64,000 nt of DNA from the NCBI GenBank assembly GCA_022497145.1, contig MU385873.1, positions 186,001 through 250,000 of the forward strand, in the 5' to 3' direction. Both the position numbers and the translations under genes were made by a program. How positions within the stretch are numbered: the first letter of the stretch is position 1; each line of letters begins with the position of its first letter. Shown here one piece after another: positions 24,334 through 35,359 of this stretch. The notes beneath the pieces are model-generated. The model was given only the letters and a program-made list of their open reading frames with translations, did no database searches and was not told the origin of the DNA. Origin of the DNA: Rostrohypoxylon terebratum (lineage: Eukaryota; Ascomycota; Sordariomycetes; Xylariales; Hypoxylaceae).

Positions 24334-26626
24334 ATGCCGCCTATGTCGGGTCAGTCGCCGATTGCTCCCCAGAAAGGGGCGTCGTCAGGTAAGTTTCCAT
24401 CCAAATCGATGTCGCCAATGAAAATATACTGATCCCCTCGCCTAGCTTATCACTACTTCTCCAGCCGAGTGATTATCGATTGCGGTGACGAATTCAATGC
24501 CATGAGAGGTAACACGCGTTTCTACACCAACTTAGACCCTAACGCACCTCTCATCGACCTTGATTATACACCTCGCAATCAACAACAAGCAACACCAGTA
24601 GAGATAATGAGGGAGTCAGAAGACTCTGGTAACGATTCTAAGATGGAGTCAAAGATGAATATTCAGAAGGAGTCTCTTCAGAAGGAGTTCGAAGAGGAAG
24701 ATGAGCCTGAGATCAATCCTCAGCTTCCCGTTAGTTTTCTTCGAGCCTACTCTGCCGCGCGCGGCCCTGTCGATGGCCACGAAGGATATCCGCTAGCCGC
24801 TTGGATGCACATGTAAGTTACCTAACTACTCCTCACCTACATCCCTTGATCATAAATATATTTCTATGCAGGCAGTTCACTAACACGGGCATTCATTAGG
24901 GGAAACGCTCCTGCTCGTCCTGCTGATACCAATGAGCTTCGAGCCATCCCCATCGCTGAGCGCGCAAACATTCCCGAGCATCCTGGTTGGGATGACGACC
25001 CCGACGACGTCGAGGGTGACGCACCTAGCGTCCGCATCAAGCCTGAAGATTTCCTAGCTTTTGCCCAAGGCGCCCAACGCTGGAGCCGAGATGATGCGAA
25101 AGACCCCGGAGGTGTAAGTTCACTTCCCACTTCTCCCTTCCCATCTCCTCATCTTTACATTCACTCTGTTTCGCACTTGCATGCTAATTTGAATAGGTCT
25201 TGATCGATCAACCCCGTCTTCGCCCTGCGTCGTCCGAGGAGAAGCCCCCCCGCGGTGACAAATTCCCTGAATATCTCAATCACGCCCAGTCTCAGGTCGA
25301 CCCTGTTACCGGCATTCAGATCACGCCTACTTATGCTGTTCCCAGCAGCCCTTCAATCGTTTACACTCCTCCTGGAATTCCTAGCAACTCCATGCGCACT
25401 CAGTCATTCCTTATGCTGTACTCACGCATGCATCCCTTACCTCGCGGCCTTCCCAACCCTCCCAATGACAGCTCCTACGAGCGCTACACAGACGTAAGTA
25501 CAAACCCCAAATACTCCCTCCCCCCCTCCCTCTCTTGACCGTAAACTAACTCGTACCTCCGTAGTCTGACGTGAAACGCGTCCTCGCCAACGTCGCCGTG
25601 CACGGACAAACCCCCACCGAAGCCGTGGGTCTCCAAAAAGGCTACATCGACCAGAAGCTGGCCGAGATCTCGCAGCTGAACGCGCAAGACAAGGAGAACC
25701 GCGCGATCGTCGAGGCCCGCAAGGTGCAGCTCGAGCAGCTGCGCTACCAGTACACGACGCTGAAGGACACGTACATCCCGCTGCTGCAGTCCCGCGAGCA
25801 GGCCGCCGAGCAGGCGCGCAAGGAGGCCGAGGAGCAGGCGAAGAAGGAGGAGGAGATGAGGGAGCAGGAGAAGGCGTACCATGATGGCCGCGTGCGAGAG
25901 CACTTGATCACAAGAGTTGATGACGTGCATACGCAGCACCACATGGCGGCGCTCCGCGCGGACGAGAGTGCGGCACAGCGCGCCGATGTCGAGGCCGAGA
26001 TCGAGTACCTCGAGCAGGGGATCATCGAGGAGTGTATCATCGCCGGCAAGTCCTCTTTCGACGATGTGTACAATGCTCTGAACAACCCTACATACGTGCC
26101 TGAACCACGTCATGCTCCTGCTGAGGACAACGATGACAGCTATGGCAACATCGATGAACAGATGGGTGGCATGAGCCTCGACACACCCGTCTCCGGTACC
26201 GCTCCCGAAGCTGTCTCCAGCACCACTTCCGAAGCTATCTCCGGTACCGTTTCTGTTTTCGAACCTGGCTCCCAAACCTCCAGGAAGGTCGAGTACATCC
26301 CTGGTGCCTCTGACCGCGCAGGCGGCGGCACCCCGGTTCCGCTAAATGAGAGTCCCAGCAAGACTCCCAAGGGCACGTACGTCCCCCGCGAGGGCCGCAC
26401 GTTCAATCTCGCGTTGGCTGGTTCTAATCAGCGCTCTGACAGCACGGAGTGTCTCGTCGGAGGCGTGGGCAAAGGCGAGGATGTCCCTGAGGCTGACCAG
26501 GAGGAGGCCCAGGAGGAGACACAGGAGGATACCCAGCAGGACGTACCCGGCTATTCAACTCGCTATGCCGTCGAAGAGGTCGGTGAGAGCTCCAAGCAAG
26601 GCGGAGGGGACAACGAGTCTTCCTAA
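24334..26626 (+). CDS. hypothetical coiled-coil protein
   Basis: Five exons (24334-24388, 24446-24812, 24900-25113, 25197-25493, 25565-26626) encode 664 aa; every junction keeps frame and uses GT-AG with GTAAGT donors. Residues 19-90 contain YHYFSSRVIIDCGDEFNAMRG, which looks folded. Residues 90-310 are acidic and Pro-rich. A strong heptad-like coiled coil runs from about 330 to 420 (QLRYQYTTLKDTYIPLLQ, then an E/Q/A-rich helix). The C-terminal 200 residues are low-complexity with Thr/Ser/Pro and an E/Q tail. There is no TM segment, signal peptide or enzyme motif. I do not recognise the family. A scaffold or cytoskeletal role would be a guess. Confidence 0.8.
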
Positions 26627-27352
26627 ACTTGTCGCCATTACCTGACCTGTATTATTCTTGCGACGTGGGTCACATTGATCAGTGATACCATTTGCTGGGA
26701 GCTCATTTGGCATATGTTTTTCATGATGATTCGCATACGTCATCTCTTGGCCCAGTCAGTCAGCAAAGGTTTTCCAGTTCTATGCAGGTTTCTCTCTTAT
26801 TACATATATCACGACTAGTAGGCATACACAGGCCATAGTGTGTAGCCACCCGTGATCCAGATAAGTCTTCGGACGCTCGTTGGACTATACAACTTGTGGC
26901 GGCTTATCCAACCTTTCCTCTCATTGTACCAACGCCTGTCATTCTTGACCCGTTGGACCTGGGTTTCCGTCTGGCCCTGATCGTCACCGAACATCTAAAA
27001 CGGCAAACCATAGGATGTGGCTCTCCTAGACCATGTCTGAAGTAGTGTCGCTTGGGTTGTGACTCACCTAGATTTTCCAATGGAATCTCGAAAGTAACGT
27101 CGCCGCTTATGTACATTACTTCCTTCATGTACTGTAGTTAGATTTCCCCCTTTATAAATATGATTAATTTCCCCGAACTCCTCTAAATTAAATTCTTTGT
27201 GATTAGTAGTAGTACAACGTACGAGTTGTGAATGTGATTGAAAGTGCTGGATTGAAGTATTACAAAATTCGTACACAGTAGGGCAAGCCGCAGCACATCC
27301 CAACCATCCCTCTATCCGAAACCCATTTAGAATTCAGCGATCTCCTTGGTAT
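26627..27352. other. convergent intergenic region
   Basis: 3' flanks of the coiled-coil gene and the 445-aa gene. No coding signal found. Confidence 0.5.
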
Positions 27353-28690
27353 CTAGTAGCCTCTCCACTTATAGCTATTCTCCTCATCAAATAACTCGTA
27401 CGTGTAGGTGTCCCACTCGTCTTTCATGGTGGCGACATCAATCTCGCTCCTCGTATTCTGGCCAGATGTGCGGCGGCCCGTGAAAACGATACCGTACTCG
27501 TCGATTTCTCCTTCGATCCTGCCGTCGCCTAGGAATTTCATGCGGCCTCGGTGGTTGTTCCCGTACGAAATCTTGCCCACCCCGTCCTCTCTGCCGCGCC
27601 AGATGAAGTCGAGTGGGTCGTAAGAGGGTTGGTAGGGTCGCTGCGGGAGCTTCAGAACGCCGCGGACACAGCCAAGGTCAAAGGAACCCCAGAGCTGGCT
27701 TCCGTTTAGCGTTAGGACGAGGGAGAGGTCCCAATCGTCAATGGCCATGCCGTCAGTGATGTTGATGTCGTAGCGGCCGTTAAGAAGGCCTATCGGTTTC
27801 AATTCATCGTCGCCGTCATCTCCATCCTCAGCCTTGACTGAAACGTCATTTTTGTCGTCATTGTCTGGGCCGTTGTTGTATCCTGTGCGAGACCCATATG
27901 TGTGACTTAAGCCAGGATGCCAACCTCGGCTGCGACGGGCGGTTTGAATGCGTCGCGGTGGCGATGGGCTTGGTGCAAGCGCCACAGCGCCACTACGACC
28001 GGGGCCTTGGTGGGAATGTCCGCCGCGGCCGCGGGATGTGCGGCCTCTAGCAGTGGGGGTAGAGGGGGTTGGGGCGGAAGATGAAGGTGCTGCTGAAGAT
28101 GATTTCTTCGGAGATGCAGTGGGTTTGGGTTTAGCCTTGGTTGTGCTAGAAGAAGAAGCGGTCTTTTGCTTGGTAGTCTTTGATGCCGTAGCTGTTGATG
28201 CAGCTTTGGTGGCCGTCGTCTTAGATTTCTTGGCTGCACTGTTGGCCGACACCGATATGTTGATGTCGCCTACGCTGACAGTGAAATCTACAGAATCAGC
28301 GGCAGCCTTACGCTTCGTAGACTTGGTTGCGGAAGCGGAAGATGATGCATCCTTGACGGCCTTCTTAGCCTCACGCTCGCTTTTCGTCCACTCCTTTTTG
28401 AGCTCGGTCTCTAGTTTCTTGATGTTAGACGGGACAGAGAGTTTGCCTGTGTTGACGGCATCGAACAGGCGCATACGAGCTACGGCCTTAGTTTTGGAGG
28501 GTTGCAAGCCATAATGGATACATTGAGCCTCGAACCAATGAGCTGGATGGTCCTTGTCGGAGCCGGACTTGAAGTGGTCCTTAAGCTCGGCTACGGTGGC
28601 GCGTCGATGACGATTGTGGCCGCTAGACTCCACGAACATGTCTCCGGCATAGGAGAACCCATCCTTGGAGACAGCTGGTGCGAGTGACAT
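27353..28690 (-). CDS. hypothetical protein with basic linker and conserved C-terminal domain
   Basis: A single-exon frame of 445 aa from an ATG at 28690. Residues 30-90 form a small helical region (ATVAELKDHFK, AQCIHYGLQPSKTKAVARM, FDAVNTGKL) that resembles a SAP-like fold by pattern only. Residues 100-240 are a K/S/T/A-rich linker with poly-Ser and basic runs, then an RGR-type stretch (RGRTSRGRGGH). The last 150 residues (starting LLNGRYDINITDG, ending ENSYKWRGY) look like a beta-rich domain with many Trp, Gly and Asp. The family is not recognised. A nuclear, nucleic-acid-associated role is inferred from the basic and RG-rich linker. Confidence 0.8.
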   Translation of the reverse strand: MSLAPAVSKDGFSYAGDMFVESSGHNRHRRATVAELKDHFKSGSDKDHPAHWFEAQCIHYGLQPSKTKAVARMRLFDAVNTGKLSVPSNIKKLETELKKEWTKSEREAKKAVKDASSSASATKSTKRKAAADSVDFTVSVGDINISVSANSAAKKSKTTATKAASTATASKTTKQKTASSSSTTKAKPKPTASPKKSSSAAPSSSAPTPSTPTARGRTSRGRGGHSHQGPGRSGAVALAPSPSPPRRIQTARRSRGWHPGLSHTYGSRTGYNNGPDNDDKNDVSVKAEDGDDGDDELKPIGLLNGRYDINITDGMAIDDWDLSLVLTLNGSQLWGSFDLGCVRGVLKLPQRPYQPSYDPLDFIWRGREDGVGKISYGNNHRGRMKFLGDGRIEGEIDEYGIVFTGRRTSGQNTRSEIDVATMKDEWDTYTYELFDEENSYKWRGY

Positions 28691-29655
28691 TATCGTTTGA
28701 TGTTGGTAAATACTGAGTAAAGACTTGTATTTACCTAATACCCAATTTTTGGTGAGCCCAAACTAGTGTATTCAAACAATAAGAAGAGAGAGAAAAAAAA
28801 TGAAAAGAAAATAAAAATAAAATGATACGAAGTTAGATTTGAGTTTAGTCTTTGTCCCGTGGTTCCATTGCTTGCCCAGCTACGCAGCGACGCCTACCAG
28901 GTATTAGGTACAATACACTATGAGACCCACTGGCCCGTGCTTTCCTGATCAATCATAATACTAACCTATAACCTATACATGTAAATACTATGTAGGTTGG
29001 TAACATTTAACTTTTTCATTGGAAGTCATTGGAAGCTGCAAGTGATGTGTACAATAATGTGACTGCACCGTAGACCATCCAGACACTTTGGTTTAACTGG
29101 TAATCGAATCTAAATGGCCTGAGACGCATAGAACGTTACTACTATACATACATTAGCATATTCGACTTAAGTCGTCGTGGAAATTAATATGATCATGTCC
29201 CTGGTACAATGGTACAATAAACACGTGGATAGTTGTGTCTCAAGATTTCCAAGATTTCTTGCGTACCTCTGATATCGGATACGTAGGTAGAGGATATATT
29301 CGTTAGATTCCTAGGTAGGTCGCCCTTATCCCTATTGTGCAAACCCGCGCTGCACATCGTAAAACCCCCTAGAACCCTGAACTTTATATAGATCGAGAAG
29401 CTGTTTGATATCAACAGCCATGCCAAGTCATGCGCACTATGCAAATAGTCGTCTCCGCCGGCCGCCTTTTCGTGAGAGGAGCGTTTTTATATACATTACC
29501 CAACGCCGACTCCATCGCGATGGTGGTGTACAAGTTTTTTTTTTAAAAATAATAATATACAGTGGCGATGGATGGTCATGGTGGTGGTAGTAGGAGTAGT
29601 AATGATAATGGTGAGTGATAGATCGTGATCATAATCATTCAGGTCGTCAGGTCGT
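28691..29655. other. intergenic region
   Basis: Between two minus-strand genes. It contains A-rich tracts at 28785-28825, TAGGTA/CCTAGG motifs near 29280-29320, and a T9/A5 block near 29532-29546. No coding signal. Confidence 0.5.
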
Positions 29656-30480
29656 TCATTGGCTCTTTACTACGCCAACCTTGGCCGCTCGGAGCACTCT
29701 GCCGTTTAACTTGAAACCCTTCTGCTGGACATGGAAGACGGTGTTGTCTTCCTTGCCGGGCATCGGAGTCATGAAGGTCGCCTCATGCTCGTTAGGGTTG
29801 AACTTTTCTCCCTCGGGATCGAACCGCTCCAGACCATGCTTCTGTAGGGTTTGTAGCATGTTGGTTTCGGTCATTTTCACGCCTTCATAGAAGCTGATTA
29901 AGTCCTCGTTCTTGTTCTCTTCTTCAGTTGACTTGATCTTCTCCTGGCCCATCGTCAAAGCTCGGTCCAGATTGTCGACACTATCTACCAGGTCCTTGGC
30001 GAACTTCTGGATAGCGAAGTCTCGTGCCGACTTCATATCCCTCTGTGTGCGATCTTGGAGGTTGCGAAAGTCGGCAACTGACCGAAGGTACTTGTCCTAT
30101 AGAACATATTAGTTTTTTTTTCTCTGCGACTGATAGTACATCACAGGTAGCGCAATTGGCGCACCCACCTTCCAGTCAATGACCTCCTTCTCTTTGGCTT
30201 CTAGCTTCTTCTTGAGCTCAGCTTCCACATCTGATGGCGCACTGGAGGTTTCATCCGGCTTGGTCTCTGTTTGAGCGGTTTGAGCGGCGGGCTCCTCGCC
30301 TTCCTTCTTAGCTGCCGTCTCCGTCTGATCGCTATACCATCTTAAGGTTGGGAATAATGCGGATTGTAGGGATGTTGAGGGTGCCGGAGCAAATTGTGAC
30401 CGCACAAGAGGCTGTCGCACGATTGTTCTTGAGCTGGAGGATATAGCTCTGGTTGATCTGGCGATAGCCTGTTTTAACAT
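29656..30480 (-). CDS. MGE1: mitochondrial GrpE nucleotide-exchange factor
   Basis: Two exons (30480-30169, 30096-29656) encode 250 aa. The intron (30168-30097) has a GTGGGT donor and joins KEVIDWK to DKYLRSVADFRNLQDRT, the GrpE long-helix signature. The N-terminal 45 residues are Arg/Ser-rich (MLKQAIARSTRAISSSSRT), a mitochondrial presequence. A charged Ala/Glu/Thr linker follows, then the long dimer helix (about 85-155), and the beta domain from LERFDPEGEKFNPNEHEA to the conserved GFKLNGRVLRAAKVGV near the end. It exchanges nucleotide on mitochondrial Hsp70 during protein import and folding. It is divergent from RPB3. Confidence 0.95.
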
Positions 30481-31818
30481 GATGTCGATGTCGGACTGAG
30501 GTGTGTATGACTTTCAAGAGGAGGGTTTGAAAGGTCGCGTGATTAATTCGATGAAAAAAAATTTAAAGCAGGGTTCTCACTGTGCTATGTAGGTAGTATG
30601 TAGCATGTAGCACTAGGTATGTTACAAGATAGAGGCAATGCAAATAATTTTTTTTTGGTTGAGCGGAGCTGTATGTATTGGTTCCCCGTCCCGCACCGAT
30701 CGGACTGGTCAGACTGGTGTCACTTGCCTGTAGGAAATTGTCGGCTGACAATTGTCGCTATTTCTTACTAATTAGTGGGGGAAACACGAGCACCACTTTT
30801 CTGCCCAGTGTTACCGCTCTGTGCGACGTGAGAAAAGTCTATATAAGAGCGTTTCCCCTCCAAAATTTCAAACTTCTTTTCCTTTCTTCTTCAGCTCTCT
30901 TTGCCTTTTGGCTTAGATCAAGTGTAGTATCTGTTCTTTTCAGTTTAATCTCTGAAAGAGTCCTACTTGGACTCAATCGTGATTATTCTAATTTTTATAT
31001 TCCGGGAGCGCATCCTCTGTGCTTGCGCATGATCGCTTCCACTGTGTCCCTGGTATTACACTGCCTCCAGGCGACGCGAATTTTCATTGCCATCTCTGGC
31101 TTGACCAGGGTCGCAAAGAAGATTCGAGGTAGATATTCTCAGTTTGATTGGTTCTATTAGATAAACCGTGCATGATTACGAAGTACATTGCAGGCTCTTC
31201 TAAAAATTATTACTTGTTTTCAAGCACTGGATTAAGATAGCTTCATAATGCTACTAGAGAAACTGGGTGCTCTCGGGGTTTCGATTGAGCCTGAGCCTGA
31301 GCCTCTGAGAGGCTGTTCCTAGACAACATAATTCACACCTATCGTAGATTTACGCAGTACCACCAATGATACGTACTAGGTATGCACAAGTGGCCAGCCT
31401 CTAACTACATGATATGCCACCAAATAATTGACACCGGTATACCTAATAGCAGACAAGTTCATGCGATTTCCACTAGCTCGGCACCTACCCACCAACGTCA
31501 TTGGACAGTACGTACCGCGTACCGATCCCCTTGCATGCTTTTCTCACAAAGCACTAGTCCGATAAAGGATTAGTTCGTATACGCTCGACACAAGGCCCTT
31601 ATTCTGGAATCTGTTCAGCCTTGGAAACTTTTGTAATCTTCCTTGTTCAACAACAACATCGCCATTCCGAAGAACGAGTTATTACTCCCGTTTCCCACAT
31701 CGCAATACTCCCAATAGTACATTGATCTTTTGTCTAGCCTTTTTTCAACTTGCCTGCACCCTTCTTTTTCTTTTGCATCCAGTAACGGTCTCACAGCGAC
31801 TCGCGCTGTACTTTCACC
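30481..31818. other. divergent intergenic region
   Basis: 1.3 kb between MGE1 and RPB3. A frame at 30678-31160 has no ATG start and no recognisable domain, so I do not call it. There is a homopolymer T run near 30650 and a pyrimidine-rich stretch at 31730-31775 just before the RPB3 ATG. Confidence 0.5.
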
Positions 31819-32961
31819 ATGGAGTACGACCATATGATCGATGGTGACTTTAAGGACGACTTTGGACCTAAGGTCCAGGTTTCAGCCGTGGGTGATGTTG
31901 TTTCTATTATGTTTGTTAGAACTCCTAGGACCTTATATTAACTGCTCATCACGCAGGTTGATGAAATACATGTTGACTTCGAGTTGAGCAATGTCGACTT
32001 GTCACTCGCGAACAGTCTGCGCCGCGTCATGCACGCAGAAGTCCCTACAGTTGCCATCGACCTTGTTGAAATCGAAATCAACAGCTCCGTCCTCGCAGAT
32101 GAATTTATATCACACCGACTTGGACTTATCCCACTAAACTCGAGCAACATTGATCAACTCAACTACTCCCGCGACTGCGACTGCGATCAAAACTGCGAGC
32201 GATGCAGTGTTATCCTTGACCTCCACGCCAAGTGTACTACAGATGACATAATGAAGGTGTATGCCAGAGATCTGTTGGTTCGTCAAGAGCGACCGAACAA
32301 TCTCATTGGAAACCCTGTCATCACCGATCCCGATCACCTTGGCTCCTTGATCTGCAAACTGCGCAAGGGTCAAGAGCTTAAGCTTACTTGTATAGCGAAG
32401 AAAGGAATTGCGAAGGAGCACGCCAAGTGGTCTCCGACTGCTGCAATTGGATTCGAGTATGACCCTCACAATAACCTACACCACATTGATCTCTGGCATG
32501 AGGACCCAGATCACATTCAAGACGAATGGTTAGTTTCCTGATCCCCCTTTAGTTATTAGCGAGATATTAATCGTCCTTAAAGGCCCAAGTCCAAGTACGC
32601 AGATCTCGAAGAGCCGCTTGGCGACAATGATATCTTTGACTACGATGCCGTTCCGTCCCGATTCTACTTCGAAGTTGAAGGAATCGGTAACATTTCTTCC
32701 GATACGATCGTCTTAGAAGGCGTGAAGGAGATCCAGCGAAAGTTGGCGGGACTCATCCACGGTCTCGGTGAGAGTGATGGAATGAATGGCGACTACGACG
32801 GTCCACGAAGCCCCGACGCGATGGACGGTGGCGCAGGCTACCTCGACCAAGGTTACACTACACCTTACGGTAATGCCGGAGGTGCTAGCGCTTGGGGCGG
32901 TGGTGCGACCGCGTATGGAACAACGCCGTACGGCAACTCTGGTTCAAGCGGATGGAGTTGA
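31819..32961 (+). CDS. RPB3: RNA polymerase II subunit Rpb3
   Basis: Three exons (31819-31887, 31957-32528, 32583-32961) encode 339 aa. Three in-frame donors are possible for intron 1. I chose GTGGGT at 31888 because it restores the family spacing between PKV and VDFELSN; the alternatives are CAG/GTTTCA and GTT/GTTTCT. Exon 2 has the alpha-motif SLANSLRRVMHAEVPTVAID and the zinc loop C-x-C-x3-C-x2-C (DCDCDQNCERC). Exon 3 restores EWPKSKYADLEEP and ends the conserved core at LEGVKEIQRKLAGLIHGL, followed by a Gly/Tyr-rich tail. Rpb3 forms the alpha-like heterodimer with Rpb11 in Pol II. Confidence 0.94.
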
Positions 32962-33422
32962 GCAGCGGTTTATAGTAAGATGTACTCGGCACATCTGGAA
33001 GCAGTAGCATAATGGGCTGCTTGTACGAATGGATAGTCGTCTCCAGATGAAGCCAAGTTTTGTTTTCCTTGAGATCGAGTTTCTGATTTCATTGCATGGT
33101 TTGGCGTCCAGGAGACATTAGGAAAAGGATTCATGCATGATGCTTTGAAATCAGCATATGGCAGTCACACCTCCTTAAGGAATAGCACGAGCCCAAAAAA
33201 GGGTTACTTAATGCGATTAATATGCAAAAGGCTGTTCGCTTGTTCGCTTCATTGTTGTCATCTAGCTATACGTATCATGCCGCCCAAACGCCAGTAGTCA
33301 TGCAGAAAACTCACATTCTAAAACGCCATCATCCCAAGGTATATTCTCTATGTCCAGTCCTTTCTATCAAAACTGTATCGAGAATTGGTCTGTAAGCAAG
33401 CCAGCTAATATCCAAAAGAAGC
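32962..33422. other. convergent intergenic region
   Basis: 3' flanks of RPB3 and DIC1. Nothing coding seen. Confidence 0.5.
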
Positions 33423-34581
33423 TCAGTCTTCGAGCCCCTTGAACTTTCTATAACCTTTACGGTGTGCCTCTAAGAATAAGAATGTACATATCGTTTGTCT
33501 GTCCCGTCATTAGCAACTATACAATGCCTAGATACTTACTCCAGGAACGGGGGCTAGTGTAGTGGGTAGAACTTACGGTCCTAGCCTCAAAAAGGCAGGA
33601 ACCCATCCCTTGAACATCCACGTTATGCCCTCCTTAGCGTAGATGTCGCGCAACAGATGGGCGATCCCTTGTTCGTGGCTCGTGCTCATCACTCTGCTCT
33701 TGATGACGTCTACGGGAGAGCATACGGTGGTAGCTACGAAACCGGCGAGCAGAGAACTAGCAAAGTGCGTGGTGGTAGTATCGCCGAGAGGCGTATACGA
33801 GATCAGGAAGGACTTGAAGGTGTCGTAGCTAGCTAACTGACTAGCATTCATGAGCGCAGCGCGCGTGCTATTTGGCAATACGCCGCGGAACCAGCTCTTC
33901 ACGCCTTCCTCGCGCAACATTCGGAACATGCCGTCTAGCCCGTGCTTGTAGCCCCTCCGCTGGGCGGGGGGAAGCGCCAAGTCTTGCTGCATCCGCACGT
34001 TGGTCACATCCGCCGCATTGCCTGATATACCGCCTAGAAAACCGGAGAAAGTGGAGAGTCCGATGAGGAGGGGTAAAGAGGGCTTCGTGCCCTCGGGTGT
34101 CGATCGCCGCTTCAATTCTTCGTAAACGCCGAAACGCACTGTTGAGTACGTCATTTGTCGGAGTAGCGACGCCGTCAGCCCATTGTAAAGCCCGAGCGGC
34201 CCTTGATTGCGCACGATTTGCATGAAAGTTCCACTCATGTTCTTAGGGGCGTCGCCGGATCGCAGTTGCAGCCGCACCTTGACTACATGTTGGGCCTTGT
34301 TAGCCGACGAAGCGGTGGCGTTTCCGAGATCGGGCTACGAGTCGGAGATAAGAGACAGAATTTTCTTTTCTCAACATACCGAGATCGAGGGGGTGGGTGA
34401 CGCAGGCAGCGAAGCTGCTCGCGCTGCCCCCGAACCAGAAAGGATATGAGATCCTCTCATGTGCCAATGCTGCCTTCTTCTTCTCCAGGTTCTTGGGCTT
34501 GGCCGCGGCCGCGGCAGCGGAGGTAGCTGGGGCGGCTACCGGAGGATCATTGGGGGTCCGGGACGTGGTAACGGACTCCAT
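33423..34581 (-). CDS. DIC1: mitochondrial dicarboxylate carrier
   Basis: Three exons (34581-34380, 34282-33577, 33498-33423) encode 327 aa. The first join restores the first carrier signature PLDLVKVRLQ and the second joins RLGP to QTICTFLFLEAHRKGYRKF. The second repeat reads AADVTNVRMQ, lacking the usual Pro of PxDxxxR; many Dic-type carriers vary here. The third reads SPVDVIKSRVM. An Ala/Lys-rich N-terminal extension of about 45 residues precedes the first helix. The mitochondrial carrier fold has six TM helices in three repeats. Dic1 exchanges malate or succinate for phosphate across the inner membrane. Substrate is inferred from overall similarity, so another dicarboxylate-type carrier is possible. 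Confidence 0.92.
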
Positions 34582-35359
34582 CTTTCTCGTGGGAAGGGTT
34601 ACACTAAGCGATATTGGCGTAGGTAGAAGATCGAGGGGACAAGAAGAACCATGCCTATGCCTCTGCTTACTGTGTCTTTTCTGTTCTGCCTATATAGACG
34701 GTCGAAAAGAGTAATATAGTAAGGATAAGGAATGTTGTATAGGAGGTAGAAAGTCCATGTATATTTGACCTACCCAATGCAGCGAGCCCAACACATAAAG
34801 AATGGTGCAATTGACAATCCGGACCGGAGAAAAAGTTGGCGGCTAACCTGACGGCATGTGTTTTTTTTTTCGAGTCATCCAAAGCCAAAGGTTTGAAGGA
34901 GACAAAACGGGCTTCGGCTTAACCGGTTATTATTTTTCGTGCGGCGCTTTTTCGCCCGAGAAAAATTGGGGACGTCAAAAATTGGGGGTATCAAAAATTG
35001 GGGATGCCAAAGCGCGGTCCTGCTTTTCGGGCGAGTACGAATTACGATTGTCCAAGTACCACGGTACTTGCACTAGCTTTTTTTTAGGGTTACTTCCGCC
35101 TGCATCACTGTGAGGTTCTTTCCAAACGAGTGTGTCTCATTGGTTAATTCCTCAGATATGATGTACCCAGTACGACAGGTCCCTGTAGATCATCCCACTT
35201 TAGGTTTGCGAGGTTCGCCAAATTTGTGTGCAGCTGCGTCCGATTAAGTCAATTAAGAGAAAAGAGCCTCAACATCTCGAAGCAACCATTTCTTTGGACC
35301 TTACCAAGCTCTAGCTTCAGCGGGGCAGCTTCAACAACAGCTTGAAGCTATTTGCAACA
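34582..35359. promoter_or_regulatory. divergent promoter region, DIC1 / mtPheRS
   Basis: 778 bp between two divergent genes for mitochondrial proteins. A triple repeat built on AAAATTGGGG occurs at about 34970-35005 (three copies of ATTGGGGRNGNC-like sequence). The function is unknown, but such a location fits regulation of one or both genes. Confidence 0.4.

Noticed and set aside
25484..26275. 263-codon antisense frame within the coiled-coil gene
   Set aside because: Its Leu-rich composition is the complement of the Glu/Gln/Ala coiled coil; the sense strand has a full splice chain.
30678..31160. 160-codon frame on the plus strand upstream of RPB3
   Set aside because: It starts at TTG, has no recognisable domain or splice partners, and fits intergenic composition.
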